In this document: positions 13,365 to 13,446 of the stretch, one piece after another
Layout: each line of letters begins with the position of its first letter
Numbering within the stretch: the stretch's first letter is position 1
NCBI GenBank assembly: GCA_023229525.1
Contig: JALNZC010000070.1
Location: 1 to 13,446, forward strand
Reading direction: 5' to 3'
Source of the DNA: Bacteroidales bacterium
GTDB lineage: Bacteria > Bacteroidota > Bacteroidia > Bacteroidales > FEN-979
Length of the DNA stretch: 13,446 nucleotides
Program-made: the position numbers and the translations under genes
The notes under the pieces: generated by a model
Told to the model about the DNA's origin: nothing
Databases searched by the model: none
What the model saw: only the letters and a program-made list of their open reading frames with translations

Positions 13365-13446
13365 TCAAACCTTGATTTCAACCTCCACTCCACTGGGAAG
13401 CTCCAATTTCATCAGTGCATCGATGGTTTTCGATGTGGTACTGTAA
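13365..13446 (-). CDS. rpsJ: 30S ribosomal protein S10, C-terminal fragment
   Basis: The right edge of the window cuts the gene, leaving the last 26 codons and the TGA stop. The fragment reads YSTTSKTIDALMKLELPSG then VEVEIKV, which is the S10 C-terminus (the family ends similarly, in a KLELPSGVEVEIK-type strand). S10 is a head protein of the 30S subunit and also part of the NusB/NusE antitermination complex. Being directly before rplC fits the S10 operon order. The start and the upstream leader are outside the window. Confidence 0.93.
   Translation of the reverse strand, partial: YSTTSKTIDALMKLELPSGVEVEIKV

Noticed and set aside
1..13446. A novel defence, mobile or biosynthetic system in the window
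   Set aside because: Every stretch above 80 nt is filled by a recognised, intact ribosomal or translation-related gene in conserved order; there is no room for an extra gene or array.

Overview
The window is one uninterrupted ribosomal-protein supercluster (S10 - spc - alpha), with every gene on the minus strand, so transcription runs from position 13446 down to 1. It holds 27 complete genes and the 3' end of a 28th. The order is rpsJ(partial)-rplC-rplD-rplW-rplB-rpsS-rplV-rpsC-rplP-rpmC-rpsQ-rplN-rplX-rplE-rpsN-rpsH-rplF-rplR-rpsE-rpmD-rplO-secY-map-infA-rpmJ-rpsM-rpsK-rpsD. The usual next genes, rpoA and rplQ, would lie beyond position 1.

The organism looks like a member of the Bacteroidota (probably Bacteroidales or a close relative, from recall of protein sequences, not a search). 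The supporting signs are: secY followed directly by map-infA-rpmJ with no adk; a cysteine-poor L36 of 38 residues; zinc-free S14 (89 residues) and S4; an L2 with the VDHPMGGGEG signature; and A/T-rich upstream regions in which almost no gene has a Shine-Dalgarno sequence.

Layout by transcription order: 13446-8264 is the S10 part (rpsJ to rpsQ); 8261-2663 is the spc part (rplN to secY); 2656-12 is map, infA, rpmJ and the alpha part (rpsM, rpsK, rpsD). Together they make early-binding rRNA proteins of both subunits, the peptidyl-transferase-centre and exit-tunnel proteins (L2, L3, L4, L22, L16), the SecY translocon channel, the aminopeptidase that trims nascent chains, and initiation factor 1. 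Genes are separated by 1-79 nt or overlap slightly (rplC/rplD by 10 nt, rplX/rplE by 1 nt). No intercistronic gap exceeds 80 nt, and I see no promoter, terminator, tRNA, mobile element, CRISPR array or foreign cargo gene. All reading frames are intact, with no frameshift or fusion.

I did not find an undescribed system here: this is a core housekeeping locus. What is left for a second look is small: a stem-loop in the longest spacer (rpsN-rpsH), palindromic or repeat-bearing spacers before rplF's downstream neighbour rplR, before rplP and before rpsS, one strong Shine-Dalgarno before rplF, a charged low-complexity tail on S3, a changed residue beside a metal ligand in Map, and loss of the L3 glutamine that is methylated in E. 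coli.
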